DNA of 64,000 nucleotides, from NCBI GenBank assembly GCA_023212725.1, contig JALBYF010000083.1:1-64000 (forward strand). The letters run 5' to 3'. How positions within the stretch are numbered: the first letter of the stretch is position 1; each line of letters opens with the position of its first letter. This document shows, piece after piece, positions 11,101-20,658 of the stretch. The stretch is from Tranzscheliella williamsii (taxonomy: Eukaryota; Basidiomycota; Ustilaginomycetes; Ustilaginales; Ustilaginaceae). The position numbers were made by a program, and so were the translations under genes. The notes under the pieces were generated by a model that was not told the DNA's origin, ran no database searches, and saw only the letters and a program-made list of their open reading frames with translations.

Positions 11101-11968
11101 AGATGGTAAGGTACCAGGGCCCGAAGCGCCGCCTGAGGCGCCGGCCAAGGTCACCACAGAGAATCGAAGGCCCATGGCTGTACCGGCGGACGTGAAGGTG
11201 ACCATCACGATTGACAGCCTGCGCAAGTATCTGGGGCCGCCCGTCTACCACAAGGACCGGCTGTTCACGGGTGCTATGCCAGCGGGTGTATCGACGGGTC
11301 TCGGGTACCTGGGCAACGGTTCAGGCTCGCTTATGCCGATCGAGACGACCATCATGCCGGGCAAGGGCGGGCTGCAGCTGACGGGCAAGCTGGGAGAGGT
11401 GATCAAGGAGTCGGCCTCGATCGCGCTCTCGTGGATGAAGACCAACGCATACGATCTGGGGATCGTGAAGGATGCCAGTGAGAGTCTGTTGGAGAACAAG
11501 GATGTGCACTTGCACATGCCCGAGGGGGCCATCGGCAAGGAGGGCCCCTCGGCCGGCGTGGCGTTTATCGTGTCGCTGGCCTCGCTGCTCACCAACCGCA
11601 CAGTATCGCCGACGCTGGCCATGACCGGAGAGGTATCGCTGCGGGGTATGGTACTGCCTGTAGGCGGCCTCAAGGAGAAGCTGCTGGCGGCGCATCGGGC
11701 CGGGATTGCCAAAGTGATTCTGCCAGCGCAAAACCAGCCCAACGTCGAGGCGGACGTGCCCAAGGCGGTGCTAAACGACCTAGACGTCCACTATGTTCAC
11801 AACGTCTGGTCGGCATTAAACCACGCCTTTGGCGACGGGCCGTGGAGCGCCAAAGCCAAGGAGATGGAAGAGCTCGAGCGCAGCGAAGCGGTGCCCAGCA
11901 CCAAGACCGCCCTGGACGACAAGATCAAGCCGGACGACGGCGCCAACCAAGACCAGCCTGTTAACTAA
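8168..11968 (+). CDS. PIM1: mitochondrial Lon protease (Pim1-type)
   Basis: ATP-dependent AAA+ serine protease of the mitochondrial matrix that removes misfolded and oxidised proteins. It is 1266 aa, longer than yeast Pim1. The N-terminus is rich in Arg, Ser and Ala without acidic residues, a typical presequence. It is followed by a charged stretch and a Gly/Ser-rich linker (about 119-175), then the Lon substrate-binding domain starting near [15 protein letters not shown]. Walker A is GPPGVGKT (669-676) and Walker B is [10 protein letters not shown]. The protease domain has the Ser-Lys dyad: Ser1128 in KEGPSAGVA and Lys1171 in [13 protein letters not shown] Pro/Ser/Glu-rich insert of about 120 residues separates the AAA+ lid from the protease domain. 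Single exon. A peroxisomal Lon is unlikely, given the presequence and the lack of a C-terminal PTS1. Confidence 0.97.
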   Translation: MIPSQRYAASNAARLRVSAPANVRGLGSLASVASTSRLPSSSSHSTPTSRLRLFPTSASPAYSHGRSVFTSSPQLFPRTKKLDRMLQEGEQEQGEEHDVEKDQKRQDRGDDKPKNESTASASASGSAVGGVGASSAGESGSSGSGSGSSSGSGSAPGSASGSSNSGSSSTSISRSTVPSVYPQVLALPITRRPLFPGFYKAVVIKNKAVCAAIKESLKRGQPYIGAFLLKDEEEDADVITDLSKVHKVGVFAQVTSVFPVQGSGQTGSKKGKDGETKSDEEEGITAVLYPHRRIRIDELITPSGQTIPSPPPGTEGAGPANPISDEAANEVAKAASIARVHEIQQEARDDGLLPEVNDASAAQVRQDVAPSASAPPLDTTVATTDEATAQDGQGMPSHSAPFQTSFLQDYTVSLVNVTNLAAAPYDKRNDQYIRAVMSELISVFKDIAQLNPLFRDQIANFSISQGAGNVFEEPEKLADFAAAVSTGEVGELQSVLEALDIRERLQKALVVLKKELMNAQLQSKISKDVESKIQKRQREYYLMEQLKGIKKELGIESDGKDKMVDKFREKAAELRMPESVRKVFDEELNKLQTLEPAASEFNVTRGYLDWLTNIPWGVHSPENYSISNATGVLDEDHYGLTDVKDRILEFLAVGKLKGTVEGKIICLVGPPGVGKTSIGKSIARAVERQFFRFSVGGLSDVAEIKGHRRTYVGAMPGKAIQALKKVGTENPLILIDEVDKIGRGHNGDPSSALLEMLDPEQNGSFLDHYMDVPVDLSRVLFVCTANTLDTIPQPLLDRMEVMEVSSYTADEKRHIARGYLAPQAKEASGLQNANIVLPDETIEFLIKHHARESGVRGLRKLLEKVYRKIAFDIVKEHGEQVFPEPQVGELASKKVETAARKDVADASAAGSVDSNSQSVTPPPEPTSTGEPKSGIAGSNAKNDKDSDVTPFVEPSATSTPESPSAPGTEKAPDSEPLQDGKVPGPEAPPEAPAKVTTENRRPMAVPADVKVTITIDSLRKYLGPPVYHKDRLFTGAMPAGVSTGLGYLGNGSGSLMPIETTIMPGKGGLQLTGKLGEVIKESASIALSWMKTNAYDLGIVKDASESLLENKDVHLHMPEGAIGKEGPSAGVAFIVSLASLLTNRTVSPTLAMTGEVSLRGMVLPVGGLKEKLLAAHRAGIAKVILPAQNQPNVEADVPKAVLNDLDVHYVHNVWSALNHAFGDGPWSAKAKEMEELERSEAVPSTKTALDDKIKPDDGANQDQPVN

Positions 11969-12190
11969 GCTCCACGTCGACATCGGAGCTCGATCCTCCG
12001 TACTTATTGCTCCGTAGCATCTATCACCACTTTCCCCACCAACTCAGCATTACTTCCAGTTCACACGTGTAGTCACATGCGCAATCAATCATGTTTGAGT
12101 AGGATGCAACGCTCCACAGACGACTGGAGTGGACCTTGGAGATCCTAATATCGGTTCAGTGTGCGCGATGGCGGCGCGGAGGGTGTGGAG

Positions 12191-12413
12191 CTAGCTGCGC
12201 GGGCACTCGCAGCGCTCGGCGGGGGGTACGGAGGCCATGACCTGGTCGACGTGTTTGCCGCAGCCGCGCCATGTCGTCTTGCCGCACTTGGCGCCTGTTG
12301 GGACGGGAAGGAGAGGGTCAGTGGCGGTCGGGCGCGCGGCGAACGGGGTACCTACACTGGGCGGCCATGCACGTATCCACCATCCTGCTGCTCGCGTCGG
12401 CGTATGCTACCAT
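12191..12413 (-). CDS. very small spliced CxxC protein (GCGxHV family)
   Basis: This gene is too short for ordinary ORF calling. The inferred intron is 12295-12355 (61 nt), with donor GTAGGT, a CTGAC branch-like site and acceptor CAACAG. Exon 2 (12191-12294) reads AKCGKTTWRGCGKHVDQVM, then SVPPAERCECPRS and a TAG. The junction creates a Cys codon (T|GC), giving CAKC at the start of the motif. Candidate starts in one frame are ATG 12413 (53 aa), 12383 (43 aa) and 12368 (38 aa). ATG 12413 has the best context (GCCATGG). The pattern CxxCGKxTWxGCGxHV...RCxC matches a widespread small eukaryotic, especially fungal, protein family of unknown function, and the four or more Cys plus His suggest metal binding. 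The donor is not ideal, so the exact exon 1 is less certain than exon 2. It is convergent with the Lon gene. Confidence 0.7.
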
Positions 12414-12722
12414 GGCTGTGAATGTTGTGGAACGGGCGGAAAGAGGTGGTGGTCGGCGGCAGCGATGCAGCGAAGCCGCTGCGCAATGGTGGCCGTTGCG
12501 ATCGCGCGACATCCAAGTCTCGGCCGATTTGACATGGCTTTCGGGACTCGGCGCACGATGCAGAAGTGTGAGTTTATGGAATTGACTTTTTTTTGCCGTG
12601 GTGATCCTTTCCTGCCCACCACGCATTGACAGCGGTACCCAGCAGACACGGAGCACGGCGGCACGGATCGATGCGCCAAGCGTGACTGCGGAGCGCACCG
12701 CACCTGGATCGACGTAAGCGCG
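12414..12722. other. short divergent intergenic region
   Basis: This separates the small CxxC gene (minus) from the 104-aa basic protein gene (plus). It probably contains both promoters. A T-run at about 12587-12594 is the only visible landmark. Confidence 0.4.
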
Positions 12723-13037
12723 ATGGCTGCGCGACCGCGCGCAAAGAAGCTGCCCAAGCCCGGCGCGGCACCCGCGCCCGCCGCCGCCGCCAAACACACC
12801 GCCCTCAAGCGCAAGCGCCCGCCCCCCAAGTCCGCCAAGTTCAAGGACGCAGACGCGCGCGCTGCCCTCGACGCCGCCACCGCCCATCTCCCACCACAGC
12901 AACCCCCCACCGGCACAAACCCACCCGCAGACTCCCATGACCCCTTCTCCTACCACGTCCCCCCGCCCCACCAACAACGCCGCCACAAACACGACGTCGA
13001 TGCGGCAGCCCGCGCCCTCGAACTGCTCATGAAGTGA
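12723..13037 (+). CDS. small basic Ala/Pro/Lys-rich hypothetical protein
   Basis: A 104-aa single-exon frame with very strong C-ending codon bias, which favours real coding. The product begins MAARPRAKKLPKPG and has a basic, Ala/Pro-rich first half containing a KRKRPPPK cluster that could serve as a nuclear localisation signal. It continues with a short Ala/Asp helix-like segment (KFKDADARAALDAA), a Pro-rich linker, and a His/Arg-rich end finishing in ALELLMK. No domain was recognised. High GC content also extends the opposite strand into a long frame, which lacks sensible features except where it covers the small CxxC exon. Confidence 0.5.
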   Translation: MAARPRAKKLPKPGAAPAPAAAAKHTALKRKRPPPKSAKFKDADARAALDAATAHLPPQQPPTGTNPPADSHDPFSYHVPPPHQQRRHKHDVDAAARALELLMK

Positions 13038-13553
13038 CACAGCGCTCTGGTTACCACCACTGCCGCTACCATAATCATCAACCATCCCGATAACCATCCC
13101 AATAACCATCCCAATAACCATCCCAATCCAACAACCATCCCAATAACCATTTCAATAAGCATCCCAATACCCTCCTGTTGATCATCTCGTCCTCTGCTTC
13201 CCACCGCCCTTCCCTGCCCAATCTGTATTGTACATGTCTATGCATATCTGCTTGCGTCCGTCAGCTTTGCCGCTGTGACTGCCACCCAAGAGGTAAACCA
13301 GATCGGGGCTCAAGGAGATCTAACAAAAAAGGAGATGGTGGATTTCCCTTACGGCCGGTAGAAGTGGACGCGGGAGCGGGACAAAAAACTCGCTTTCGGA
13401 TGTGCGTTCTTCGCGCTCCGTTGCTGGTCACCATCACCTTGCAGGGCTGCTATTCGAGAGGTTGCCTTGGCCGACGGAACAATTGCGGTGCAAACGGGAC
13501 TGCTGAACTGGACGTTGGCACTCGCTTGGACAGGGCTTGGAGAGGTTTTTGCG
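13038..13553. other. intergenic region with 12-bp minisatellite
   Basis: This holds the tandem repeat described separately, then the upstream region of the S16 gene. A frame continuing upstream of the S16 ATG lacks S16 homology and codon bias, so it was not taken as coding. Confidence 0.45.
13080..13168 (+). repeat. 12-bp tandem repeat (AACCATCCCAAT)n
   Basis: Seven copies of AACCATCCCAAT or one- to two-base variants (CCCGAT, CATTTCAAT, AAGCATCCC). The array is four copies, a 5-bp spacer CCAAC at 13128-13132, then three copies. It starts 43 bases after the stop codon of the 104-aa gene, so it probably lies in that gene's 3' untranslated region. Read on the minus strand it gives a spurious MVIG repeat peptide. 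Confidence 0.95.
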
Positions 13554-14048
13554 ATGGTGGTGCGGATCCGGCTCGCGCGCAAGGGGACGCGGAACAATCC
13601 CTTCTACCATGTGGTTGCGATCAACGATAGCAAGCCGCGCGATGCACGGCCGATTGAGAAGTTGGGGGAGTACGATCCGGTGGTAAGGGCGGTGCCGGTG
13701 GTGGCGGTGGCGGGGGGGGTGGGGGCGCGCGGGCATGGCGCGCTGATGACTAGCGCGCCCGCGCTCGCACCGCCCCCCCAGCCCCCCGCAAAGCGTCTCG
13801 AGTGGAACCACTCCCGCATCCGCCACTGGCTCGCCCTCGGCGCTCAGCCCTCCAAACCCGTAGCCCGCCTCCTCGACCGCGTAAGCACTCATCCCCATCC
13901 CCCCCACCCCCGCCACCCAGCTGACTAACCCTCTCTCTTCCCCCCCCAGGCTGGCCTCGTCCCCCCAGGCGTCCACTACAAAGGCATCTACCGCCCGCCA
14001 TCCTCACCCCACTCACAGCCGCCACACGAACCCTCCCGCCCGCAGTAA
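13554..14048 (+). CDS. MRPS16: mitochondrial small ribosomal subunit protein bS16m
   Basis: Component of the mitochondrial 37S ribosomal subunit. Inferred exons are 13554-13682, 13782-13880 and 13950-14048, giving 108 aa, close to fungal S16 proteins. It starts MVVRIRLARKGTRNNPFYHV and continues through the family motifs IEKLGEYDPV, RLEWNHSRIRHWL and GAQPSKPVARLL. The second intron (13881-13949) begins GTAAGC, has GACTAAC near its end and finishes in CCCAG. Splicing it restores DRAGLVPPGVHYKGIYRPP and a TAA. The first intron (13683-13781, GTAAGG...CCCAG) is 99 nt, a multiple of three, with no in-frame stop. Its translation is a Gly/Val/Ala run that S16 proteins do not carry, so removal is much more likely than retention. 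No separate cleavable presequence is evident, as is usual for this protein. Confidence 0.9.
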
Positions 14049-14357
14049 CACGCACCACCTCCGCACTGACATCGATCGCGACGCGATCAATCCACTTCCG
14101 CAACGCCTCAGCATGGCTTCGTGACACCCGCACAAGCATGATACAGCCGGCAATCAGCAGAGCAGCACGAACACTGGGTCCTACGCGGGATATACAAAGA
14201 GTGCAGACCGTCAGCGCATCGCACTTGGCTGACAGGCCAGAGAGGCTGGGTAACAGGTAGCAAGGCACAGGGTATGGACAAAGAGGAGCGGTACGGAAAA
14301 CGAGAGCGGAGCGAAAGCCAAAGCGGGAAGCAGAGAGCGAGGCGAGGAGAACGGGGT
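14049..14357. other. convergent 3' region between S16 and BXI1
   Basis: Two facing genes end here. No coding support was seen, and the region is likely to contain 3' untranslated sequence of both. Confidence 0.4.
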
Positions 14358-15176
14358 TTAGTCATCGCGGGTGCCGTTGAGGATGCGGAGAATGCTGATA
14401 AAGAGGTTGAGGATGTCGAGGTAGAGGCTGAGGTTGGCGAGGACCCACTCTTCGGGGGAGAGGCGCTTCTGGATGAGCCAGGTGTCGTAGACAATGTAGA
14501 GGCTGAAGACGACGCAGCCGAAGCCGGCCATGACCAGGTCGAAGACGTGGTTGTAGGGCAGGAAGACGCCGACAAAGCCGACGCCGACGAGCAACATGAG
14601 CGCGCCGAAGAGCCATGCGCCGAGGCTGCTAAAGTCCCACTGCGACTGGAGCGTGAAGAGGGTGAGGCCGGCGAAGGTGAAGGCGGTGATGACCATTGCC
14701 TGGAGGACGACCTTCTGGTCGACGTACGTGATCACCGTGCCGAGCGAGACCGACTCGAGCGCGGTGAACAGCGCGAGGAGGATCATATTGGTCGGATGCG
14801 AGTGGCGCTTCCAGTAGAGCAAGCCCATGGTCACCAGGCTGCCGACCAGCGGCGCAATCAACGCCCACTGGTTCGCCTGGACCCACGCCGCAACGCCGTG
14901 CGACGTCATCAGGCCCGCAATCAGCGTCGTGCCGAGGATCTGCAAGAAGAGCACGCTGTACACTTTGCGCACAAACATGCCCCGGATCTCGCGCGACGAC
15001 TGCGACACGGTCACACCAAACTTGAAGTCGTCCGGATCCTCCTCCTCGTCGGCATTACGAGGCGCGCCTGCCCCTGCCGCTCCATAAGAAGGCGCCTGTG
15101 CATCCGAGGTGGGGACTGCCGTGTACCCCTTGTGCGGCGCGTACGACGGAGGAGCGGTCGAGTAGTTGGTCGACAT
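14358..15176 (-). CDS. BXI1: BAX inhibitor-1 family (Lifeguard/Bxi1) membrane protein
   Basis: A 272-aa multi-pass membrane protein of the TMBIM family, implicated in Ca2+ leak and stress or cell-death control at ER, Golgi or vacuole membranes. The first 55 residues are soluble, Pro/Ala/Tyr-rich and end in an acidic patch (DEEEDPDD). About seven hydrophobic segments follow: roughly 72-91, 104-121, 130-150, 158-176, 184-206, 212-231 and 246-266. The family signature LVMAGFGCVVFSLYIVYDT is present, and Asp231 with Asp254 (LYLDILNLF) matches the paired acidic residues that sense pH in bacterial YetJ. The cytosolic N-terminal tail and the sequence resemble the Lifeguard/GRINA branch more than mammalian TMBIM6. 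The opposite strand carries a long acidic frame that is a GC shadow. Confidence 0.92.
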   Translation of the reverse strand: MSTNYSTAPPSYAPHKGYTAVPTSDAQAPSYGAAGAGAPRNADEEEDPDDFKFGVTVSQSSREIRGMFVRKVYSVLFLQILGTTLIAGLMTSHGVAAWVQANQWALIAPLVGSLVTMGLLYWKRHSHPTNMILLALFTALESVSLGTVITYVDQKVVLQAMVITAFTFAGLTLFTLQSQWDFSSLGAWLFGALMLLVGVGFVGVFLPYNHVFDLVMAGFGCVVFSLYIVYDTWLIQKRLSPEEWVLANLSLYLDILNLFISILRILNGTRDD

Positions 15177-15929
15177 CTTGCGCAGCGATTTTAAGCACTG
15201 TCGAAGCGGATACGAGGTGGCGAGCTAACGGATGATCGAGCGAAGGAAGCGCAAACGAGGCAGAACAGCGCGCACTGCTAGGGGTCTGTGGTGACAAGGC
15301 TAGCTAGATGTGGATGTGGATGGTGGCGCGGAAGCATAGAAGATAATGGAAAGCGTCGATGCCGGACTCAGCTTCATTTCCACATCGCCCAGCCACACAG
15401 ATACTCACACTCAGCTCACGCTGATGCACTGAAAAGCGGGCAGCTCCAAGTGGAGCTTCAACGTGAACCGTTTCGCACGCGCGACAAAGCGACGGACAGC
15501 TGTTGTTAAATCATTGCGGTTCCAGTTCCATCCATTCCGTCGAATCGCCTCACGCTACACGTTTCCTACTCCCTCTCGGAGAAGAAGGAATTCGATGCGT
15601 ATGTAAGTATACATGACAGTCATTGCAAAGCGAAAAGCACGCGAGGAGCAGAGCAAAGTGAGGCTACAGTTCACGAGGCGGTGCCGACAAGGAGCGTGGC
15701 TCGTTTTCGTACAGCTTTCCCGTCTAGAAATCGGTACCTTACAAAGAGGCGTAGCGTGGCGATGTCCAGAGGTGTCCGTCCAAAACAGCATAATTCCGGG
15801 GTCACGAAGCATGAGTAGGAGATGAGGGGTGAGGCTGGAAGTTGGGGGTCCGAAGTGGTAAGACGATGTGGTCCTCCGCGGCCGAGTCCCCAAGGTAGCA
15901 AGGGAGGGCGCTGCAAAAAGAGGAGCGCG
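15177..15929. other. intergenic region between two minus-strand genes
   Basis: This contains the BXI1 upstream sequence and the 3' flank of the methyltransferase gene. Short frames occur on both strands, but none has good codon bias or recognisable motifs. Confidence 0.45.
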
Positions 15930-17639
15930 TTACTTATAAACACTGGTAAAGCTCTTGATGGGAGGGCGGGGCAAGAGACCGCCGTGCGACTTTACGCCCT
16001 CAACCCTGTGGTAAGCGTTGAGGTTCTTGTGCAGCGTAAACTGGAAGACCGAACTGCCACCTTCTCGGGCGATGATCACGCTGGACCAGAGGAAAAAGCT
16101 CCAAACTCGGTACATGTGGTCTCCGTACTTGGCCACCACCTGCTCCTTGTTCAACTCCCAGTTCTGCGCCCACCGCAGGATCGTAGCCGAATAGTGCACA
16201 CCGGCCACGTCGACCGATCGGATCTCAAATCCGGCCTTCTCCAGCCGGTCGACCACCCATCCAAGCGAGCAGGAAGCATCAGCGCCAGGGAAAACGTACT
16301 TGTTCATGAAGAGACCCCAGCACAGATCGTGGTACTGCCATGTGGGTCGCAGTCCAGCGACCTGGAACACAAAAATCCCATCATCGTCCAGAAGGTTGTA
16401 GACGTCGGAAAGGAACTTGTTGTAGTGTCGAATACCAACGTGCTCTGCCATCTCGAGCGAAATAATTTTGGTGTAGTGTCCCGGCTGGACGGGGATATCG
16501 CGGTAGTCAAGGTTCAGGATTCGAGCCTGGCTCGAGTCGATGCCGTTCTTCTTGATTCGGTCGTTGCCGAATCGAGTCTGGGTCTTGGCGAGCGTCACAC
16601 CAGTGACATCACATCCGTAATTCTTGGCGGCAAAGGCAGCGAAGGTACCCCAGCCGCAGCCAATGTCGAGAACACGGTCTTCCTTCTGCAGGTTGAGCTT
16701 GGAGCAGACAAGGTTCAGCTTGTTGTCCTGCAGCTCTTCAAGCGTCTCGAACTTGGTAGGGTCAGAGATGATGCCAGAAGTGTAGATCATTTGCGGTCCG
16801 AGGAACCATCCGTAAAAGTCGTCACCTCGGTCGTAGTTATCCTGGATCTGGGTCTGGTCCTGCTTAGCGGTGTGCATAACAATGTCAGGGATGAAATGGA
16901 AAAAGACATATTCGAAGAGCGGCCAGGTGAACTGCATAGAGCACCAATCCCACCGATACTCGAGCAGCTCGCTCAAAGGCATCCTGGGCTCGATCTTTCC
17001 GTCAAAGAAGGCATCGTGAAAGGTCTGGTAGGGGATTTTTTTATCGCCGTGATACTTTTTCCTCAAATCGGCATCCTTGATCTCCATGTAATGCTCTAGA
17101 GGCTTTCCGGGAAGTTGGACCTTTTCGTTCTTACGAGGGCCGTAGGTTGACATGACGGTCCAGTAGGCAACAGTAACAGGGACGCCGGTGATTGCGCAGA
17201 GGATCAGGTAGCTGAACCAGCCGAACCATTTGGGGTTAACGAATGGAACCAATCGAAGCAAGACAGCGGGAGTGAAGAGGATGAGGAGAGCGAGATGAAG
17301 GTTGGAGAAGGAGCCGTTTCCTTCAGCAGGCAACGGCGCGTTCTGGATGGTGGGATAGTTGGTTACTCGAACCTTTCCCCCCGGCGCAAACTTGGCGTCT
17401 GCGTTTGCGCCATTGCCGTTGGCAGAAGCACCGTTGGCTGGCTTGAACGGGGTAGCGACGGCGCCTGCAGGACTGTTCTCTGACACATTAGCGTTGACAG
17501 GGGAAGAGTTTCCAATGTCCCCGTGGCTCCCGATAGGGGCAGTATCGTGAGGCATATCGACACTTTCGGGGACACCGTGAGAGTCGAAGGAGAGGTTCTC
17601 GGTGATGTGTGAATAAGCTTCCTGAGCCCGATCCGTCAT
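15930..17639 (-). CDS. sphingolipid C9-methyltransferase (cyclopropane synthase-like)
   Basis: SAM-dependent enzyme of the CFA-synthase superfamily that adds the C9 methyl branch to the long-chain base of fungal glucosylceramide (the MTS1/Smt1 type). The frame is open to 17849, but the first ATG giving a sensible protein is 17639 (MTDRAQEAYSHI), for 569 aa. After a hydrophilic Asn/Ala/Gly-rich N-terminus there are two adjacent membrane segments (about 114-133 and 139-162), characteristic of the fungal C9-methyltransferases and absent from bacterial CFA synthases. The SAM-binding motif VLDIGCGWGTF is at 323-333, followed by DVTGVTLAKTQ and the downstream motif ISLEMAEHVG. The location is expected to be ER/Golgi-linked membranes. 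A plain cyclopropane fatty-acid synthase is less likely because of the paired N-terminal membrane spans. Confidence 0.9.
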   Translation of the reverse strand: MTDRAQEAYSHITENLSFDSHGVPESVDMPHDTAPIGSHGDIGNSSPVNANVSENSPAGAVATPFKPANGASANGNGANADAKFAPGGKVRVTNYPTIQNAPLPAEGNGSFSNLHLALLILFTPAVLLRLVPFVNPKWFGWFSYLILCAITGVPVTVAYWTVMSTYGPRKNEKVQLPGKPLEHYMEIKDADLRKKYHGDKKIPYQTFHDAFFDGKIEPRMPLSELLEYRWDWCSMQFTWPLFEYVFFHFIPDIVMHTAKQDQTQIQDNYDRGDDFYGWFLGPQMIYTSGIISDPTKFETLEELQDNKLNLVCSKLNLQKEDRVLDIGCGWGTFAAFAAKNYGCDVTGVTLAKTQTRFGNDRIKKNGIDSSQARILNLDYRDIPVQPGHYTKIISLEMAEHVGIRHYNKFLSDVYNLLDDDGIFVFQVAGLRPTWQYHDLCWGLFMNKYVFPGADASCSLGWVVDRLEKAGFEIRSVDVAGVHYSATILRWAQNWELNKEQVVAKYGDHMYRVWSFFLWSSVIIAREGGSSVFQFTLHKNLNAYHRVEGVKSHGGLLPRPPIKSFTSVYK

Positions 17640-18881
17640 AGCTCCTTTGGCCGTGACACTGCTTGAAGAAGTACGAAGCAGCAAACGAGGATGGAGGAGA
17701 AAAGGGGGCGAGGAAGAAGAAAGGCCCGGGACGAATGGCTGCGGGCTTGTGCCTGGGCTAGAAGAGGCACGGCACTTACAAGAGCCAAAAAAGACGCACG
17801 GACAGAGACGTATCGACCGACGCAAGAAGACCTCACACGCATCGCACAATCAAATCACCGCCAGGCCTAAGTACAGCTAGTATAACAGCGATAGCTTCCT
17901 ATACATAAGGGTTTTCGTCCAGGAAAGAATCCAATACACGTTTTCAGTTAGGAGTACGCATATAGCGCAGCGGAAACGCGAGCAACATTATAACGCCACT
18001 ATAGAAGAAGAACTTCCTACTGATTCCCGCCATATGAAATGTCGATCTGCCTGAAGCCGGCAATAAAGATGCAGTTTAGCAGAAGAGCACTGTGATAGAG
18101 CGCCGTGATAGAACACTACTGTGATAGAGCACTGTGTATTTTTAGGACGGACAGAGCGTCACGCTCCTGCCTTTCTCTGCACGGCAACGAGGAAAGAAGC
18201 GCGCCGGCACGCTTGATCACATCGATGCCGATCTTGGAACTGGCCTCAATCAAAGCTTAAGCCAGAATCATCGATCCATTAAGAACGCTGAGATCGGAGC
18301 CTACTAGATGCAGTTTAACAATCGGTAAAAATCGTGAATCCGGTCCTAATGCTTTTCGCGCGAAAGAGGCACGAACGCATGTTGGCGTACAACCGGAGGA
18401 GCGGTCCGGCTACGATGCATACGCACCCGCTCCACAACTTCATAAACCCCAGTGCAAGGGCAAGACACCGACCTCGGCGGAATTCAAAGAGCCTCGACCC
18501 TGCTCTCTGCTCTCCCCCGCGGGCGGTACCGTTTTCCGCTTTCCAGACCCGGTCCTTTTGCGTGCTCTCATTAAGTGGGCCAACGGAAAGAGGGGCTCGT
18601 TGAATTCGGACAAATGCAGGCAAGGCACGCGATCGAACCCTATCATCGTGGGGCTGAGCCAAGTGAGTGTGGAGTGTGGCCGTGTAGTGTTGAGTGATTG
18701 GCAGTAGATTCTCCGGTCAATTGGTCGGTCGATTGTATAGCGGTGAGGGCGCCTTCGCCTATATAACGTCAAACTCGGTCGACATGCTTTTGCTTCCAGT
18801 TGACCATCCCCCCATCTACACTGCTTATCATCGGGAGGAAAATCCCTCTCTCTAAACCATCCACCCGTCCGCGTGTCCGAC
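17640..18881. other. divergent promoter region with GTGATAGA repeats
   Basis: A 1.2-kb gap between two divergent genes. It includes a short imperfect repeat cluster (18083-18136) and a pyrimidine-rich leader just before the dehydrogenase start. No coding exon was recognised. Confidence 0.45.
18083..18136 (+). repeat. imperfect GTGATAGA-containing short repeat
   Basis: Three copies of a unit like CTGTGATAGAGCAC occur within about 54 bases (GTGATAGAG, GTGATAGAA, GTGATAGAG, each next to GCAC/ACACT). They lie between the methyltransferase and dehydrogenase genes. The function is unknown, and it could be simple local duplication. Confidence 0.7.
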
Positions 18882-19972
18882 ATGTCTAGCTCCAAGCCTC
18901 AGGTCCTCATCTGCGGCACCATCGTCCATGCTCATGACGAGCTCAAAAATGACCTTGGCGCAGTGGCCGAAACACTTGTAAGTGGCACCTACACCGCAGC
19001 GCTGGGCGATAGAGTCATGTCACTGACAGGGCTGACGCTGTTCTTTCTGGCACCTTTTGGGCGAGTTAGCCGCTAGACACACCCACCCGCCAAGAGTTCA
19101 TTAAGGCGTGCTCAGAAGGCGGCAAGTACTCTTCCATCGTTGCCATCTATAGACACAACGACTCTGCCGATAAGATCGGGGTCTTTGATGCGCAGCTCAT
19201 CTCGTCGCTCCCAGCGTCAGTCAAGTTTATTTGCCACAATGGAGCCGGGTACGACCAAATCGATGTGGCTGCTGCCAAGCAACGTGGCATTATTGTCTCG
19301 CACACGCCTTCCGCTGTGGACGATGCTACGGCAGACACGGCCATGTTCCTCGTCCTCTCGTCCTTGCGGCAGTACTACCGGGCCGAGGTGAATGCCCGTG
19401 CAGGCAGCTGGAAGTCTGGACTCGAGCCTGCGCACGATCCGGAGGGCAAGACGCTTGGCATCATCGGCATGGGTGGTATCGGATCCGCCCTGGCGCGCCG
19501 TGCCCAGGCGTTTGATATGAAGATCATCTACCACAACCGTAACCCGAACCCGAATGCGGACGCAAGCTTCACCTACATTGAGTCACAGCAGGAGCTGCTG
19601 GCTCAGTCGGACGTTGTCTCGCTCAACTTGCCGCTCAACAAGGAGACGGAGAAGAGCTTCGGCAAGCAGCAGTTCGACCAGATGAAGACCGGCTCGATTC
19701 TGGTCAACACAGCTAGGGGCGGTGTCGTGGACGAGGAAGAGCTGATCAAGGCGCTCCAGTCCGGCAAGCTTGCCAGCGCCGGCCTGGATGTATACCCAGC
19801 CGAGCCGGCGATCGACTCGCGCCTGCTGGCCATGGACAACATCACCCTGCTCCCGCACATGGGCACCGAGACGGTGGAGACGCAAAAGAAGATGGAGGTG
19901 CAGGTGTTTGGCTCCATCAAGACCGCCTTGCAAACCGGCAAGCCGAGCTTCATTGTCAAGGAGCACAAGTAA
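18882..19972 (+). CDS. D-isomer-specific 2-hydroxyacid dehydrogenase (glyoxylate/hydroxypyruvate reductase type)
   Basis: NAD(P)H-dependent reduction of a 2-keto acid such as glyoxylate or hydroxypyruvate. Exons are 18882-18977 and 19070-19972; the 92-nt intron (18978-19069) begins GTAAGT and ends GTTAG, and the frame joins as AETL|PLDTPTRQEF. The product is 332 aa. The substrate-domain motif NGAGYDQIDV is present. The nucleotide-binding loop is GMGGIG (165-170), and the catalytic triad is Arg248 (NTARGG), Glu277 (AEP) and His295 (LPHMGT), with family spacing. The residue after the second beta strand is in YHNRNP, and its Asn/Arg content suggests NADPH preference, as in the Gor1-like enzymes; this is inference. 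There is no obvious organelle signal. The tail VKEHK is not a PTS1. The real start is ATG 18882, not an upstream GTG. Confidence 0.92.
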
Positions 19973-20658
19973 CCGACCAGCCTCTAGTGCCTGTAATAAA
20001 GAGCAAAAGCGCCAAGTGAATCCAAGGCGCACATCAGCTGGACGTATACCATGCCTCCGCTGAATTCAGACCGCTGCCTGTATGCCGCTCTGCTTTTGTT
20101 CGTGTGTGACTGTGTGAGGCGACAAGGTCAGGTATGAAGAGCAACAGTGGCTCAGCCTCTGCCCAGCGATACTGGGCCACGATCGATCACGATCGATCGG
20201 TCCATCCGAAGACCATCATCGATAGCCACCGCTGGCGAGATTGCCCACGCCATCGCCTTCACTATTCCCTCTTACGGCGTCTCCATCCATTTCCCTGGCC
20301 CGCAGCAACAGACTACAGGCTGCAGGCTCAAGACGGACAACCACACCCAATGGTCACGCTCTAGTACTCACATTTCTCGGTGCAACGTGGCTTCTGGGCC
20401 TGATAGGTGAAAGTACTACCATTAAGTCTGAGAAAAAGGCCAAAAAAGGGTCGAATGTACCGCCAGAGACATATAGTCTATCAGGTTGAATAAGGGATGA
20501 CGACGGCTGGTCCGGCGCTACCTTTGCACAGATTACAACGATGCACGATCACATCACGCATATACCTTGAAAAAAGAAAGATGGCCTTAGCATGTGGGAT
20601 ACAATATGGGAAGCAGGGTCGGATGAGGGGCAGCGGCGTTGATATTAAGGGTGCGATT
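19973..20658. other. convergent 3' intergenic region
   Basis: This lies between the dehydrogenase (plus) and the 928-aa gene (minus). It contains repeated GATCGATC/ACGATCGATC words near 20180-20200. No coding support was seen. Confidence 0.4.

Noticed and set aside
13044..13169. Repeated MVIG peptide on the minus strand
   Set aside because: Translation of the 12-bp minisatellite, not a protein.
14274..15194. 306-aa acidic Glu/Ala/Asp-rich frame on the plus strand
   Set aside because: Exact antisense of the BAX-inhibitor gene; composition is an artefact of complementing hydrophobic Leu/Val codons.
15822..17099. 425-aa plus-strand frame
   Set aside because: Antisense shadow of the sphingolipid C9-methyltransferase, which has clear SAM motifs and membrane spans.
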